In this document: in pieces, positions 26,485 to 35,512 of the stretch
How positions within the stretch are numbered: position 1 is the first letter of the stretch
Layout of the letters: every line of letters starts with the position of its first letter
Source of the DNA: Gordonia sp. (in: high G+C Gram-positive bacteria)
Lineage (GTDB): Bacteria; Actinomycetota; Actinomycetes; Mycobacteriales; Mycobacteriaceae
DNA length: 43,554 nt
Assembly: GCF_012515855.1 (NCBI RefSeq)
Contig: NZ_JAAYXO010000069.1
Location: 1-43,554 of the forward strand
Direction of reading: 5' to 3'
Notes under the pieces: model-generated
Databases searched by the model: none
Told to the model about the DNA's origin: nothing
The model's input: only the letters and a program-made list of their open reading frames with translations
Position numbers and translations under genes: made by a program

Positions 26485-29400
26485 ATGCGCCTTGCGCTTT
26501 TGTCGACGTCGGACACCGACCTGATCTCGGCGCGCGCCAGCGGCGCCGACTACCGGTGGGCCAACCCCTCCCGGTTGACCCCGGAAGAACTCGGCGCCGC
26601 CGCGGCCGACGCCGAACTCACCGTGCTGCGGCTCCTCGGCTCCGTGCACGAGTACGCCGATGAGCTCAACGCCGTCCGCGCCGCGGGGACACCCGTCGTC
26701 GTCCTCGGCGGCGAGCAGACCCCCAACGCCGAGCTGATGTCGGCGTCCACCGTCGCGACCGGCGTCGCTGCCGACGCCCACCGCTACCTCGCCGAAGGCG
26801 GACCGGCCAACCTCCGCCAGCTGCACGCCTTCCTCTGCGACACGGTGCTGCTGACCGGCGAGGGCTTCGAGCCGCCGCGGCCGATCCCGGCGTGGGGCTT
26901 CCTGGACCGGCCGAACAGCCCCGTAGGCGACCGCGCGCGCGTCGGCGTCGTCTACTACCGCGCCCACCACGCCAGCGGCAACACCGACTTCGTCCACGGC
27001 CTGTGCGACGCGATCGAGGCCGCGGGGGCCGCGGCGGCGCCGATCTTCGCCGGGTCGCTGCGTACCGCATCGGACGAGTTGTACGACGCCCTCGGCACCC
27101 TCGACGCGCTGGTCGTCACGGTCCTCGCGGCCGGCGGCAGCACGCCCGCGACGGCGAGCGCAGGGCAGGACGACGAGGCGTGGGACGTCGAGCGGATGGC
27201 CGCGCTGAACATCCCGGTGCTGCAGGGACTGTGCCTCACCAGCAGTCGCGCCGAGTGGGAGGCGTCCGACGACGGCGTCAGCCCGATCGACTACGCCAGC
27301 CAGGTGGCGATCCCGGAGTTCGACGGGCGGATCATCACCGTCCCGTTCTCGTTCAAGGAGATCGACCGGGACGGGCTCCCGCAGTACGTCGCCGACCCCG
27401 AGCGCGCGGCGCGCGTCGCCGGGATCGCGGTGAACCACGCGCGGTTGCGTCGCACCCCGAACGCCGACAAGCGAATCGCCGTGATGCTGAGCGCGTACCC
27501 CACCAAGCACGCGCGGATCGGCAACGCCGTGGGCCTCGACACCCCGGTCAGCGCGGTGCGCGTGCTCCGTGAGATGCGCGCGCAGGGCTATCACCTCGGT
27601 GACCGCAATCAGGTTGTCGAGATCCTCGACCGCGCGGACGCCACCGGCGACGACACCGAGGCCGGCGACGCCCTGATCCACGCGCTCATCGCCGCGGGCG
27701 GCCAGGACGAGGAGTGGCTCACCAACGCCCAGCTCAGCGATGCGCACGTGCGGGTCACCAAGGCGCAGTACGACCGCTGGACCGCCGACGTCTCCGACGA
27801 GCTCCGCGCGAGCATGGTCCAGGCGTGGGGACCGTCGCCCGGCACCCTCTTCGTCAACGACGCCGGTGAGATCGTCCTCGCCACCCTGCGCGCAGGGAAC
27901 GTCGTCGTGATGATCCAGCCGCCCCGCGGCTTCGGCGAGAACCCGGTGGCGATCTACCACGACCCCGACCTCGCGCCGAGCCATCACTATCTGGCCGCCT
28001 ACCGCTGGGTGGCGCACGGATTCGCCGCGCACGCCGTCGTCCACCTTGGTAAACACGGGTCGATGGAATGGCTGCCGGGCAAGAACGCGGCGTTGTCGTC
28101 GGCGTGCGCCACCGACGCGGCGATCGCCGACCTGCCGTTGATCTACCCGTTCCTGGTGAACGATCCCGGTGAGGGCGCGCAGGCCAAGCGTCGCGCGCAC
28201 GCCACCATCGTCGACCATCTGGTGCCGCCGATGGCGCGAGCCGAATCGTACGGCGACATCGCTCGGCTGGAGGGCCTGCTGGAGGAGTACGACCGCATCA
28301 GCGCGATGGATCCCGGCAAGCTCGCGGCCATCCGCGGCGAGATCTGGCAGTTGATGCACGCCGCCGAGATGCACCGCGACCTCGGGCTCGACGAGCGGCC
28401 CGACGACGAGGCGTTCGACGACTTCCTGCTGCACGTCGACGGCTGGCTCTGCGAGATCAAGGATGCGCAGATCCGCGACGGACTGCACGTGCTCGGACAG
28501 GCACCCGAGGGGCAAGCGCGCGTGAACCTGGTCCTGGCGATTCTCCGTGCCTCGCAGATGTGGGCCGGGCAGCACGGCGCCGTCCCCGGACTGCGGACCG
28601 CGCTGGCCGGCGGAGACGTCGCGGATCTGCCGCTGCCGCAACTCGATCACCTCGAAGCGCAGGCGCGCGAGCTGATCGAGGCGATGGATAAGGCCGGATG
28701 GGAGGCGGCCGACGCCGCGCGCCTGCACCACGATCCGCAGGTGCAGGCGGTCCTGGAGTTCGCCGCGACCCAGGTGGTGCCGCGACTGAACAGCACCGTC
28801 GACGAACTCGACGCGCTGATGGGGGCGCTGTCGGGCGGGTTCGTCCGCTCCGGCCCGTCCGGCTCGCCGCTGCGCGGACTGGTCAACGTGCTGCCGACCG
28901 GCCGCAACTTCTACACCGTCGACCCGCGGGCGGTGCCGTCGCGGCTGGCGTGGGAGACCGGGCAGGCGATGGCCGACTCGCTGCTGGCGCGCTACCTCGA
29001 GGAGGAGGGCGAGTATCCCGACTCGGTGGGCCTGTCGGTGTGGGGCACCTCGGCCATGCGCACGGCGGGCGACGACATCGCCGAGGTTCTGGCGCTGCTG
29101 GGCGTCCGACCGGAATGGGACGAGGCGTCGCGTCGCGTCCGCGAACTGACGGTGGTGCCGATGGCCGAACTGGGCCGCCCGCGCATCGATGTCACCGTCC
29201 GCATCTCCGGGTTCTTCCGCGACGCCTTCCCGCACGTGGTCGCGATGCTCGACGACGCCGTCCGGATGGTCGCCGACCTCGACGAGCCCGCCGAGGTGAA
29301 CTTCGTTCGCAAGCACGCGCTGGCCGACGTCGCCGAGCACGGCGACCGGCGGCGCGCCACCACCCGCATCTTCGGTTCCAAGCCGGGATCGTACGGCGCG

Positions 29401-30090
29401 GGCATCCTGCAGGCTGTCGAAGCCGGTTCGTGGCGCGACGATCACGACCTCGCCGAGGTCTACACCGCGTGGGGCGGCTTCGCCTACGGCCGCGACCTGG
29501 ACGGCGTCCCGGCGGCGGACGACATGCGCGCCAACTATCGACGCATCCGGGTGGCGGCCAAGAACATCGACACCCGCGAGCACGACATCGCCGACAGCGA
29601 CGATTACTTCCAGTACCACGGTGGCATGATCGCCACGGTCCGCGCGCTGACCGGCGGCGACCCGAAAGCGTACGTCGGCGACTCCACCTCGCCGGACGCC
29701 GTCCGCACCCGCACCCTGCAGGAGGAGACCAACCGCGTCTTCCGCGCCCGCGTGGTGAACCCGCGGTGGATCACCGCGATGCAGCGCCACGGCTACAAGG
29801 GCGCGTTCGAGCTCGCGGCCACCGTCGACTATCTCTTCGGGTTCGACGCCACCGCGGGCGTGGTGCACGACTGGATGTACGAGTCGCTGGCCCGCGAGTA
29901 CGTCCTCGACGAGACCAACCAGGCGTTCCTCAAGAAGTCGAACCCGTGGGCGCTCCGCGGGATCGTCGAGCGTCTGCACGAGGCGGCGTCGCGCGGCCTG
30001 TGGGAGGCGCCGGACGCCGACACCCTGGCACGGATGCAGCAGGTGTATCTCGACGTGGAGGGCGATCTGGAGGATGGCGCGGATGCCTGA
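26485..30090 (+). CDS. cobN: Cobaltochelatase large subunit CobN
   Basis: The 1201-residue large subunit that inserts Co2+ into hydrogenobyrinic acid a,c-diamide in the aerobic B12 pathway; it needs AAA+ and VWA partner subunits. It carries the CobN/Mg-chelatase H-subunit signature, including VHLGKHGSMEWLPGKN, VLPTGRNFYTVDPRAVPS, and DSDDYFQYHGGMIATVRAL near the C-terminus. Full length is typical. The ATG at 26485 has GGAG 8 nt upstream and follows the riboswitch. No CobS/CobT genes are present; the ChlI/ChlD-like fusion at 35512-37689 is the probable partner. It overlaps cobF by 8 bp. Confidence 0.97.
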   Translation: MRLALLSTSDTDLISARASGADYRWANPSRLTPEELGAAAADAELTVLRLLGSVHEYADELNAVRAAGTPVVVLGGEQTPNAELMSASTVATGVAADAHRYLAEGGPANLRQLHAFLCDTVLLTGEGFEPPRPIPAWGFLDRPNSPVGDRARVGVVYYRAHHASGNTDFVHGLCDAIEAAGAAAAPIFAGSLRTASDELYDALGTLDALVVTVLAAGGSTPATASAGQDDEAWDVERMAALNIPVLQGLCLTSSRAEWEASDDGVSPIDYASQVAIPEFDGRIITVPFSFKEIDRDGLPQYVADPERAARVAGIAVNHARLRRTPNADKRIAVMLSAYPTKHARIGNAVGLDTPVSAVRVLREMRAQGYHLGDRNQVVEILDRADATGDDTEAGDALIHALIAAGGQDEEWLTNAQLSDAHVRVTKAQYDRWTADVSDELRASMVQAWGPSPGTLFVNDAGEIVLATLRAGNVVVMIQPPRGFGENPVAIYHDPDLAPSHHYLAAYRWVAHGFAAHAVVHLGKHGSMEWLPGKNAALSSACATDAAIADLPLIYPFLVNDPGEGAQAKRRAHATIVDHLVPPMARAESYGDIARLEGLLEEYDRISAMDPGKLAAIRGEIWQLMHAAEMHRDLGLDERPDDEAFDDFLLHVDGWLCEIKDAQIRDGLHVLGQAPEGQARVNLVLAILRASQMWAGQHGAVPGLRTALAGGDVADLPLPQLDHLEAQARELIEAMDKAGWEAADAARLHHDPQVQAVLEFAATQVVPRLNSTVDELDALMGALSGGFVRSGPSGSPLRGLVNVLPTGRNFYTVDPRAVPSRLAWETGQAMADSLLARYLEEEGEYPDSVGLSVWGTSAMRTAGDDIAEVLALLGVRPEWDEASRRVRELTVVPMAELGRPRIDVTVRISGFFRDAFPHVVAMLDDAVRMVADLDEPAEVNFVRKHALADVAEHGDRRRATTRIFGSKPGSYGAGILQAVEAGSWRDDHDLAEVYTAWGGFAYGRDLDGVPAADDMRANYRRIRVAAKNIDTREHDIADSDDYFQYHGGMIATVRALTGGDPKAYVGDSTSPDAVRTRTLQEETNRVFRARVVNPRWITAMQRHGYKGAFELAATVDYLFGFDATAGVVHDWMYESLAREYVLDETNQAFLKKSNPWALRGIVERLHEAASRGLWEAPDADTLARMQQVYLDVEGDLEDGADA

Positions 30091-30871
30091 GCCACGTCGC
30101 CTCCGGATCATCGGCGTCGGCCCCGGCGACCCGGAGCAGGTGACCGTCGAGGCGGTCGCGGCCATACGGTCGGTCGACTACTTTCTCGTCGTCGACAAGA
30201 CCGGGGTGACCGGTGCGGGACCCGATCCGCTGTTCGCCGCCCGGGAGCGGCTGCTGGCGCGCTATCTCGAGGGGTCGCCGACGATCGTGCGTGTCGTCGA
30301 CGCGCCGCGGGAGCGACGTGCGGCATTCACCGGGACCGACGAGCAGTACCGGGATGCGGTGGCTGACTGGCACCGGGCTCGGGTGGCGAAGTACGTCGAC
30401 GCGCTGACCTCCCGCGCGGGCGACGTGGGTTTCCTGGTGTGGGGCGACCCCGCGTTCTACGACTCCACCATTCGGATCGTCGACCAGATCGCCGAACTGC
30501 TGCCGGTGGAGGTCGATGTGATTCCGGGGATCTCGTCGCTGCAGGTGTTGGCCGCTCGGCACCGCCTGGTGCTCCACGAGGTGGGCCGACCGCTGCACGT
30601 CACCACCGGGCGGGCGCTCGGCGAGGCCGTCGCCGTCGGGCACGACAACCTGGTTGTGATGCTGAACCGCGACGTGGCGCCGCCCGAGCTCGACGACTGG
30701 CAGATCTGGTGGGGCGGCAACCTGGGGACCGCCAACGAGCGGCTGGTCGCGGGTCGGGTCGGCGAGGTGCGCACCGAGATCGACGCCGCGCGGACAAGGC
30801 TGCGGGAGACCGCGGGCTGGATGATGGACGTCTACCTGCTGCGACGCGAGCGTCCGGGACGAGGTGCCTGA
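30083..30871 (+). CDS. cobF: Precorrin-6A synthase (deacetylating) CobF
   Basis: SAM-dependent C1-methyltransferase that methylates precorrin-5 with loss of acetate, yielding precorrin-6A. About 262 residues. The tetrapyrrole methylase N-terminus RIIGVGPGDPEQVTVEAVAA is clear, followed by FLVWGDPAFYDSTIRI and VIPGISSLQVLAA. CobF-specific features include the long NLVVMLNRD...WWGGNLGTANE stretch. The ATG at 30083 is chosen because GGAGG at 30069 lies 9 nt upstream; ATG 30074 is the alternative. Overlap with cobN and a 1-nt gap to cobQ show one operon. Presence of CobF marks the oxygen-dependent route. Confidence 0.95.
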   Translation: MPEPRRLRIIGVGPGDPEQVTVEAVAAIRSVDYFLVVDKTGVTGAGPDPLFAARERLLARYLEGSPTIVRVVDAPRERRAAFTGTDEQYRDAVADWHRARVAKYVDALTSRAGDVGFLVWGDPAFYDSTIRIVDQIAELLPVEVDVIPGISSLQVLAARHRLVLHEVGRPLHVTTGRALGEAVAVGHDNLVVMLNRDVAPPELDDWQIWWGGNLGTANERLVAGRVGEVRTEIDAARTRLRETAGWMMDVYLLRRERPGRGA

Positions 30872-30872
30872 G

Positions 30873-32297
30873 ATGTCGGCGCTGCTGATCGCGGGCACCA
30901 CGTCCGACGCGGGCAAGTCGGTGGTCACCACTGGGCTGTGCCGCGCACTGGTCCGGCGAGGGATCCGGGTGGCGCCGTACAAGGCGCAGAACATGTCGAA
31001 CAACTCGATGGTCGTGCCGTTGGGCTCGCCTGGAGACGGCGAGTTCGGCGAGATCGGACGCGCGCAGTGGGTCCAGGCGCTGGCCGCGCGCGCCGAACCC
31101 GAAGTCGCGATGAACCCGGTCCTGCTGAAACCCGGCGGCGACCGCCGCAGCCACGTGATCCGGATGGGCCGACCCGACGGGGCGGTGTCGTCGCGCGACT
31201 TCGTCGACGGTCGTCGGCACCTGGCGCAGACAGCCTTCGCCGCGTTCGACGACCTCCGCGGTCGGTACGACCTGGTGATCGCCGAGGGTGCGGGCAGTCC
31301 CGCCGAGATCAACCTGCGTGCGGGCGACTACGTGAACATGGGCCTCGCGCGGCACGGCGACATCCCGACGATCGTGGTCGGCGACATCGACCGCGGCGGC
31401 TGGTTCGCCGCCAGCTACGGCACCCTCGCGCTCCTTGACAGCGACGACCGGCGGCTCATCCGCGGGTTCGTCGCCAACAAGTTCCGCGGCGACGTGACCC
31501 TGCTGCAGCCCGGCCTCGACGAGCTGGAGCGGCGGACCGGTCGACCCACGTTCGGGGTGCTGCCGTGGCACCCCGACCTGTGGCTCGATTCTGAGGACTC
31601 CCTGGACCTGGACGGTCGCCGCTCGACGACGGACGGCGCGAGAACCGTCGCCGTGGTGCGCCTGCCGCGGATCAGCAACCTGACCGATGTCGATGCTCTC
31701 GGTCTGGAACCGGACCTCGACGTGCGGTTCGTCGCCGACGCCGCACGGATCGCCGAGGCCGACCTGGTGGTGCTGCCGGGGACCCGAGCGACCCTGGCAG
31801 ACCTGGCGTGGCTGCGCGAGCGCGGCTTCGATCGGGCGATCGTCGAGCACGTTCGTTCCGGCCGACCGGTGCTCGGCATCTGCGGCGGATGCCAGATGCT
31901 GGGGCGCACGATCGTCGATCCCGAAGGCGTCGAAGGCGAGGTCGGAGCGGCGGCCGAGGGACTCGGCCTGCTCGACGTCGACACCGTCTTCGGCGCGGAG
32001 AAGACCGTCCGACGCAGCGGGACCACCGGGTACGAGATCCACCACGGGACCGTGTCGGGGGACGGCGCGGGGCGCGATGGATGGGTCGCCGCGCGGCGGT
32101 CGCGTGTCGTCGGCACCATGATTCATGGCTCGCTCGAGGACGACGCGATCCGTTCCGGGTATCTGACCGACGCGCTGGGAGTGTCGTCGGCGGCGTCGTT
32201 CGCGGCCGCGCGCGAGCGTCGACTCGACGTGCTCGGCGACCTCGTCGAGGATCATCTGGACGTCGACGCCCTGCTGGCGATCGCGGGACCGACATGA
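30873..32297 (+). CDS. cobQ: Cobyric acid synthase CobQ
   Basis: A glutamine-dependent ligase that amidates four carboxylates (b, d, e, g) of adenosyl-cobyrinic acid a,c-diamide. The N-terminal P-loop-like dethiobiotin-synthetase domain starts [20 protein letters not shown] and contains KAQNMSNNS, the CobQ-specific hallmark. The C-terminal type I glutamine amidotransferase domain has the nucleophile region [11 protein letters not shown] and a late His in [13 protein letters not shown]. Length 474 residues is normal. The ATG at 30873 follows GAGG 8 nt upstream; an in-frame GTG at 30864 is possible. The stop overlaps the cobK start (ATGA). Confidence 0.96.
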   Translation: MSALLIAGTTSDAGKSVVTTGLCRALVRRGIRVAPYKAQNMSNNSMVVPLGSPGDGEFGEIGRAQWVQALAARAEPEVAMNPVLLKPGGDRRSHVIRMGRPDGAVSSRDFVDGRRHLAQTAFAAFDDLRGRYDLVIAEGAGSPAEINLRAGDYVNMGLARHGDIPTIVVGDIDRGGWFAASYGTLALLDSDDRRLIRGFVANKFRGDVTLLQPGLDELERRTGRPTFGVLPWHPDLWLDSEDSLDLDGRRSTTDGARTVAVVRLPRISNLTDVDALGLEPDLDVRFVADAARIAEADLVVLPGTRATLADLAWLRERGFDRAIVEHVRSGRPVLGICGGCQMLGRTIVDPEGVEGEVGAAAEGLGLLDVDTVFGAEKTVRRSGTTGYEIHHGTVSGDGAGRDGWVAARRSRVVGTMIHGSLEDDAIRSGYLTDALGVSSAASFAAARERRLDVLGDLVEDHLDVDALLAIAGPT

Positions 32298-33019
32298 CCG
32301 TGCTGATCCTCGGCGGCACCGCCGAGGCCCGGGCACTCGCCGCCGAGCTGGTGTCGGCGGGACTGGCCGTGACCACGTCGTTGGCCGGCCGCGTCCAGCG
32401 TCCGCGGCTGCCGGTGGGCGAGGTGCGGATCGGTGGCTTCGGGGGCGTCGACGGGCTGCGGCGGGCACTCGCCGAGTACGACGCCGTCGTCGACGCGACC
32501 CATCCGTTCGCGGCGGGAATCAGCCGGAATGCTGCCGCGGCGTGTGCCGCGGAGGGCACGCCGCTGCTCCGGCTGGCGCGTCCGGGGTGGGAGTCGCGGA
32601 GCCAGCCGTCATGGTACTGGGTCGACACCCACGAGGAGGCGGCGTCGACGGCGGCGAGTCTCGGCTCCCGGCCGTTCCTGACGATCGGTCGACAGGAACT
32701 GGCCAGGTTCATCCCAGCCCTGGCGGAGACTGACGTCTTGGCGCGGGTGGTCGACCCGCCGGAGGCGGCGCTGCCCGAATGCTGGACGCTGCTGCTGGAT
32801 CGCGGCCCCTACGATCTCGACGGCGAACTCGCGGTGATCCGCGATCACGCCGCCGACGTGCTGGTCACGAAGGACTCCGGCGGCGCCTACACCTGGCCCA
32901 AGATGGAAGCCGCCGCGGCGCACGGCATTCCGGTGGTCGTCGTCCGCCGCCCGCCCTCGCCCGAGGGCGTGGAGACCGTCGACGCCGCCGCAGCTTGGGT
33001 GTTCTCCCAGATCGGCTGA
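32294..33019 (+). CDS. cobK: Precorrin-6A reductase CobK
   Basis: NADPH-dependent reduction of precorrin-6A to precorrin-6B. A 241-residue protein with the CobK/CbiJ motifs [53 protein letters not shown] and [16 protein letters not shown]. The ATG at 32294 overlaps the cobQ stop by 4 bp. It is the last gene of the plus-strand cob operon; a repeat element follows, and then the convergent cobB stop at 33177. Confidence 0.96.
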   Translation: MTVLILGGTAEARALAAELVSAGLAVTTSLAGRVQRPRLPVGEVRIGGFGGVDGLRRALAEYDAVVDATHPFAAGISRNAAAACAAEGTPLLRLARPGWESRSQPSWYWVDTHEEAASTAASLGSRPFLTIGRQELARFIPALAETDVLARVVDPPEAALPECWTLLLDRGPYDLDGELAVIRDHAADVLVTKDSGGAYTWPKMEAAAAHGIPVVVVRRPPSPEGVETVDAAAAWVFSQIG

Positions 33020-33030
33020 GTGCTGAGCGA

Positions 33031-33134
33031 CCCCCACGTTGGTCGAGTGCCCGCCCCCAGGTTGGTCGCGAGCCACCCCACGTTGGTCGAGTGCCCGACT
33101 GGGAGCGGAGCGAGCAATCGGGTGTATCGAGACC
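33031..33134. repeat. Degenerate dispersed-repeat left arms between convergent cobK and cobB
   Basis: Three tandem copies of a CCACGTTGGTCGAGTGCC-like motif (33034, 33057 with CAGGTTGGTCGCGAGCC, and 33078) are followed by GGGAGCGGAGCGAGC and TGTATCGAGACC. These match the left arm of the elements at 34579, 34769 and 43023. The right arm is missing, so a full hairpin is not formed. It starts 11 bp after the cobK stop. The remaining 42 bp to the cobB stop show no other feature. Confidence 0.8.
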
Positions 33135-33176
33135 GAGTCAGGCTGGGCCCCAACAGCTTCAGCTGCCGGTGCCCGC

Positions 33177-34520
33177 CTACCCGCGCACCGCTGCCGCGAA
33201 GCGGGCCGCGAGCTGCGGGTACCCGGCCCAATGCGTGTGCAGATACGAGGCGTGGAGCGTGGCGTCGGCGAAGCCGACCGGCTCTCGGTCGATGAACCAC
33301 GCCGGGGAACGGCCGGTGCCGGGAACGACCACCGTCCGGTGGAACTCGTGACCGGTGACGCGTTCGCCGGCACTGGTGAGCAGGGTGTTCTCGGTGGCGA
33401 TGGCTTCCGGGTAGCGCAGGGTGAGGCGGTCGGACATCCGGGCGTCGGCGTCGAGCACGCCGGCCATCGGGCGGTCGTCGAGCGTCCGGCAGAGATACAA
33501 GAGTCCCGCGCATTCGGCGACGGTCGGTAGACCGTCGGTCACCGCGTCGCAGATCTCCGCGCGCAGGGCAGCATTGTCCGCGAGCGCGACCGCGTGCTCT
33601 TCCGGAAAGCCGCCGCCTAAGTACAGTCCCGCCGCGGCGTCGGGGAGCGCGGTGTCGTTGGCGGGGTCGAACTCGACGGGTTCACAGCCCGCGGCACGCA
33701 GCAGTTCGACGGTTTCGGCGTAGCGGAAGGTGAAGGCGCGGCCGGCCGCGATCGCGACGACGGGGCGGTGCTCCGGCGTGGCGACGTGGGCCTCGCCCAG
33801 CGCGACGGCGGGATCCCACGGTGCGCCGTCCAACTCCGCTGCGCTGCGGGCGATGTCGAGGACGGCGTCGAGGTCCACATGCTGCGGCACCACGTCGGCG
33901 AGGCGGTCGACGACGGCGGCGGACTCGTCGCGCTCGGCGGCCGTCACCAGCCCGAGATGGCGAGACGGGGTCACCAGGTCGGGGTCGCGCGGAATCACCC
34001 CCAGGACGGGCAGGCCGACGGCGTCGCGGATCTCGTCGATCTGACGTGCGGATCCGGCGCGATTGAGGATGACGCCCGCGACACCGATCCGGGGATCCCA
34101 GGTGGCCATGCCGTGGACGATCGCGCCTATCGAGCGAGAGGCTCGCGCGACGTCGACCACCAGGATCACCGGGGTTCGCGTGAGCGTTGCGACGTGCGCG
34201 GTGGACGCGTAGCCCTGCGTCCCGATCCGGCCGTCGAACAGGCCCATCACGCCCTCGATCACTGCGATGTCCGCTCCGCGGGCGCCGTGCTGGAGGAGGG
34301 GGACGATCTGGTGGTCGCCCACCAGGTGGGGGTCGAGGTTGCGGCCCGGTCGACCGGAGGCCAGGGAATGGTAGCCGGGGTCGATGTAGTCCGGCCCGAC
34401 CTTGTGACCGCTGACCTCGTGGCCCGCTCGACGCAGGGCCGCCATCAGCCCGGTCGCGACGGTCGTCTTGCCCTGCCCCGTGCCGGGTGCGGCGATGATG
34501 ATTCGCGGCAGCGGGGTCAT
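33177..34520 (-). CDS. cobB: Cobyrinic/hydrogenobyrinic acid a,c-diamide synthase CobB
   Basis: A glutamine-dependent amidase-ligase acting on carboxylates a and c of hydrogenobyrinic acid. At 447 residues it has an N-terminal ATP-binding domain (IIIAAPGTGQGKTTVATGLM, KVGPDYIDPGYH, VMGLFDG) and a C-terminal glutamine amidotransferase domain with AECAGLLYLC (nucleophile Cys) and SYLHTHWAG (His). The ATG at 34520 has GGAG 6 nt upstream. Unlike its tightly packed operon neighbours, it is separated from cobO by 377 bp holding two palindromic repeats, so it may have its own promoter or depend on read-through. Confidence 0.95.
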   Translation of the reverse strand: MTPLPRIIIAAPGTGQGKTTVATGLMAALRRAGHEVSGHKVGPDYIDPGYHSLASGRPGRNLDPHLVGDHQIVPLLQHGARGADIAVIEGVMGLFDGRIGTQGYASTAHVATLTRTPVILVVDVARASRSIGAIVHGMATWDPRIGVAGVILNRAGSARQIDEIRDAVGLPVLGVIPRDPDLVTPSRHLGLVTAAERDESAAVVDRLADVVPQHVDLDAVLDIARSAAELDGAPWDPAVALGEAHVATPEHRPVVAIAAGRAFTFRYAETVELLRAAGCEPVEFDPANDTALPDAAAGLYLGGGFPEEHAVALADNAALRAEICDAVTDGLPTVAECAGLLYLCRTLDDRPMAGVLDADARMSDRLTLRYPEAIATENTLLTSAGERVTGHEFHRTVVVPGTGRSPAWFIDREPVGFADATLHASYLHTHWAGYPQLAARFAAAVRG

Positions 34521-34578
34521 GGGTGCTCCGTTCTGGGGTGAGGGAGGGGTGTTTGTTGTCGGGGGCGTTCCCCTTTGG

Positions 34579-34690
34579 TGGTCGAGTGCCGCTGCGTGCG
34601 GAGTCCGCATCGGTGTATCGAGACCGGTTGTGTGGTTGGGGGTCTCGATACAATCCGGGCTCGCTTCGCTCGCTGCGGGTTACTCGACCA
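34579..34690. repeat. Dispersed palindromic repeat, copy 1 (112 bp)
   Basis: The left arm TGGTCGAGTGCCGCTGCG...GTGTATCGAGACCGG and right arm GGTCTCGATACAATCCGGG...GGTTACTCGACCA are imperfect reverse complements and can form one long hairpin with loop TTGTGTGGTTG. It lies between cobB (start 34520) and cobO (stop 34898). It is nearly identical to the copy at 34769. Confidence 0.9.
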
Positions 34691-34768
34691 GCGTAGGGAG
34701 GGGTGTTCGTTGTCGGGGGTGTTCCCGAGGCTGGTCGTGCCGCTGCGAGCGGAGCAAGCTCCCTTGGT

Positions 34769-34878
34769 GGTCGAGTGCCGCTGCGAGCGGAGCCCGCATC
34801 GGTGTATCGAGACCGGTTGTGTGGCTGCGGGTCTCGATACAATCCGGGCTCGCTTCGCTCGCTGCGGGTACTCGACCA
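34769..34878. repeat. Dispersed palindromic repeat, copy 2 (110 bp)
   Basis: Over 90% identical by eye to the element at 34579, with the same outer TGGTCGAGT/ACTCGACCA and inner TATCGAGACC/GGTCTCGATA pairs. It starts 20 bp after the cobO stop in the direction of cobO transcription. The flanking GAGGGGTGTT(T/C)GTTGTCGGGGG segment (about 34547 and 34697) is duplicated too, so a unit of roughly 150-190 bp was tandemly duplicated. The gap 34521-34897 contains no gene. Confidence 0.9.
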
Positions 34879-34897
34879 TCGTAGGGGGAACCCGCGG

Positions 34898-35512
34898 TCA
34901 CCACTCGATGCCTCGTTGGCCCTTCTGGCCGGCGTCCATCGGGTGCTTGATCTTCGTCATCTCGGTCACTAGATCGGCGGCTTCGAGGAGGCGCGGATCG
35001 GCGTCGCGGCCAGTGATGATCACGTGCTGACGGCCGGGGCGGTTCTGGAGAGTCTCGACGACGTCGTCGACGTCGACCCAACCCCACTTCATCGGGTAGG
35101 TGAACTCGTCGAGGACGTAGAGGTCGTGCTCCTGCGCGGCCAGGCGACGTTTGATCTCCGACCATCCCTCGGCGGCTGCGGCGGCGTGATCGTCCTCGGT
35201 GCCGTCCTTGCGACTCCACGACCATCCCGAGCCCATCTTGTGCCAGGCGACGGGGCCGCCCTCGCCGGTCTCGCGGTGCAGCTCGCCGAGCCGTTCGAGC
35301 ACCGTCTGCTCGCCGATGCGCCACTTGGCCGACTTCACGAACTGGAAGACGCCGATGTCGAAACCGGAGTTCCAACCGCGGAGGGCGAGCCCGAAGGCGG
35401 CGGTCGACTTCCCCTTGCCGGGACCGGTGTGCACCATGATCAGCGGTCGATTGCGACGCTGCCGGGTGGTGAGACCGTCGTCGGGAATCTCCAGTGGCTG
35501 TCCCTTGGGCAT
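34898..35512 (-). CDS. cobO: Cob(I)yrinic acid a,c-diamide adenosyltransferase CobO
   Basis: Transfers the adenosyl group of ATP to Co(I) of the corrinoid. At 204 residues it has the BtuR/CobO P-loop variant MVHTGPGKGKSTAAFGLALR, FQFVKSAKWRIGE, YVLDEFTYPMKWGWV and the VIITGRDADPRLLEAADLVT signature. The ATG at 35512 overlaps the chelatase stop by one base (TGATG). The order chelatase-cobO-cobB matches M. tuberculosis Rv2850c-Rv2849c-Rv2848c. Confidence 0.97.
   Translation of the reverse strand: MPKGQPLEIPDDGLTTRQRRNRPLIMVHTGPGKGKSTAAFGLALRGWNSGFDIGVFQFVKSAKWRIGEQTVLERLGELHRETGEGGPVAWHKMGSGWSWSRKDGTEDDHAAAAAEGWSEIKRRLAAQEHDLYVLDEFTYPMKWGWVDVDDVVETLQNRPGRQHVIITGRDADPRLLEAADLVTEMTKIKHPMDAGQKGQRGIEW

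Noticed and set aside
24694-30165. A 1823-codon open frame on the minus strand across purT, the riboswitch and cobN
   Set aside because: It is antisense to two well-recognised genes and a riboswitch, has Arg/His/Val-skewed low-information composition typical of high-GC shadow frames, and shows no domain.
30873-33019. Second-frame open stretches overlapping cobQ/cobK
   Set aside because: They are shadows in other frames of firmly identified enzymes, with Arg-rich composition and no initiation signals.
34521-34897. Insertion sequence remnant between cobB and cobO
   Set aside because: No transposase fragment or target-site duplication is seen; the DNA is explained by two copies of the palindromic repeat unit.
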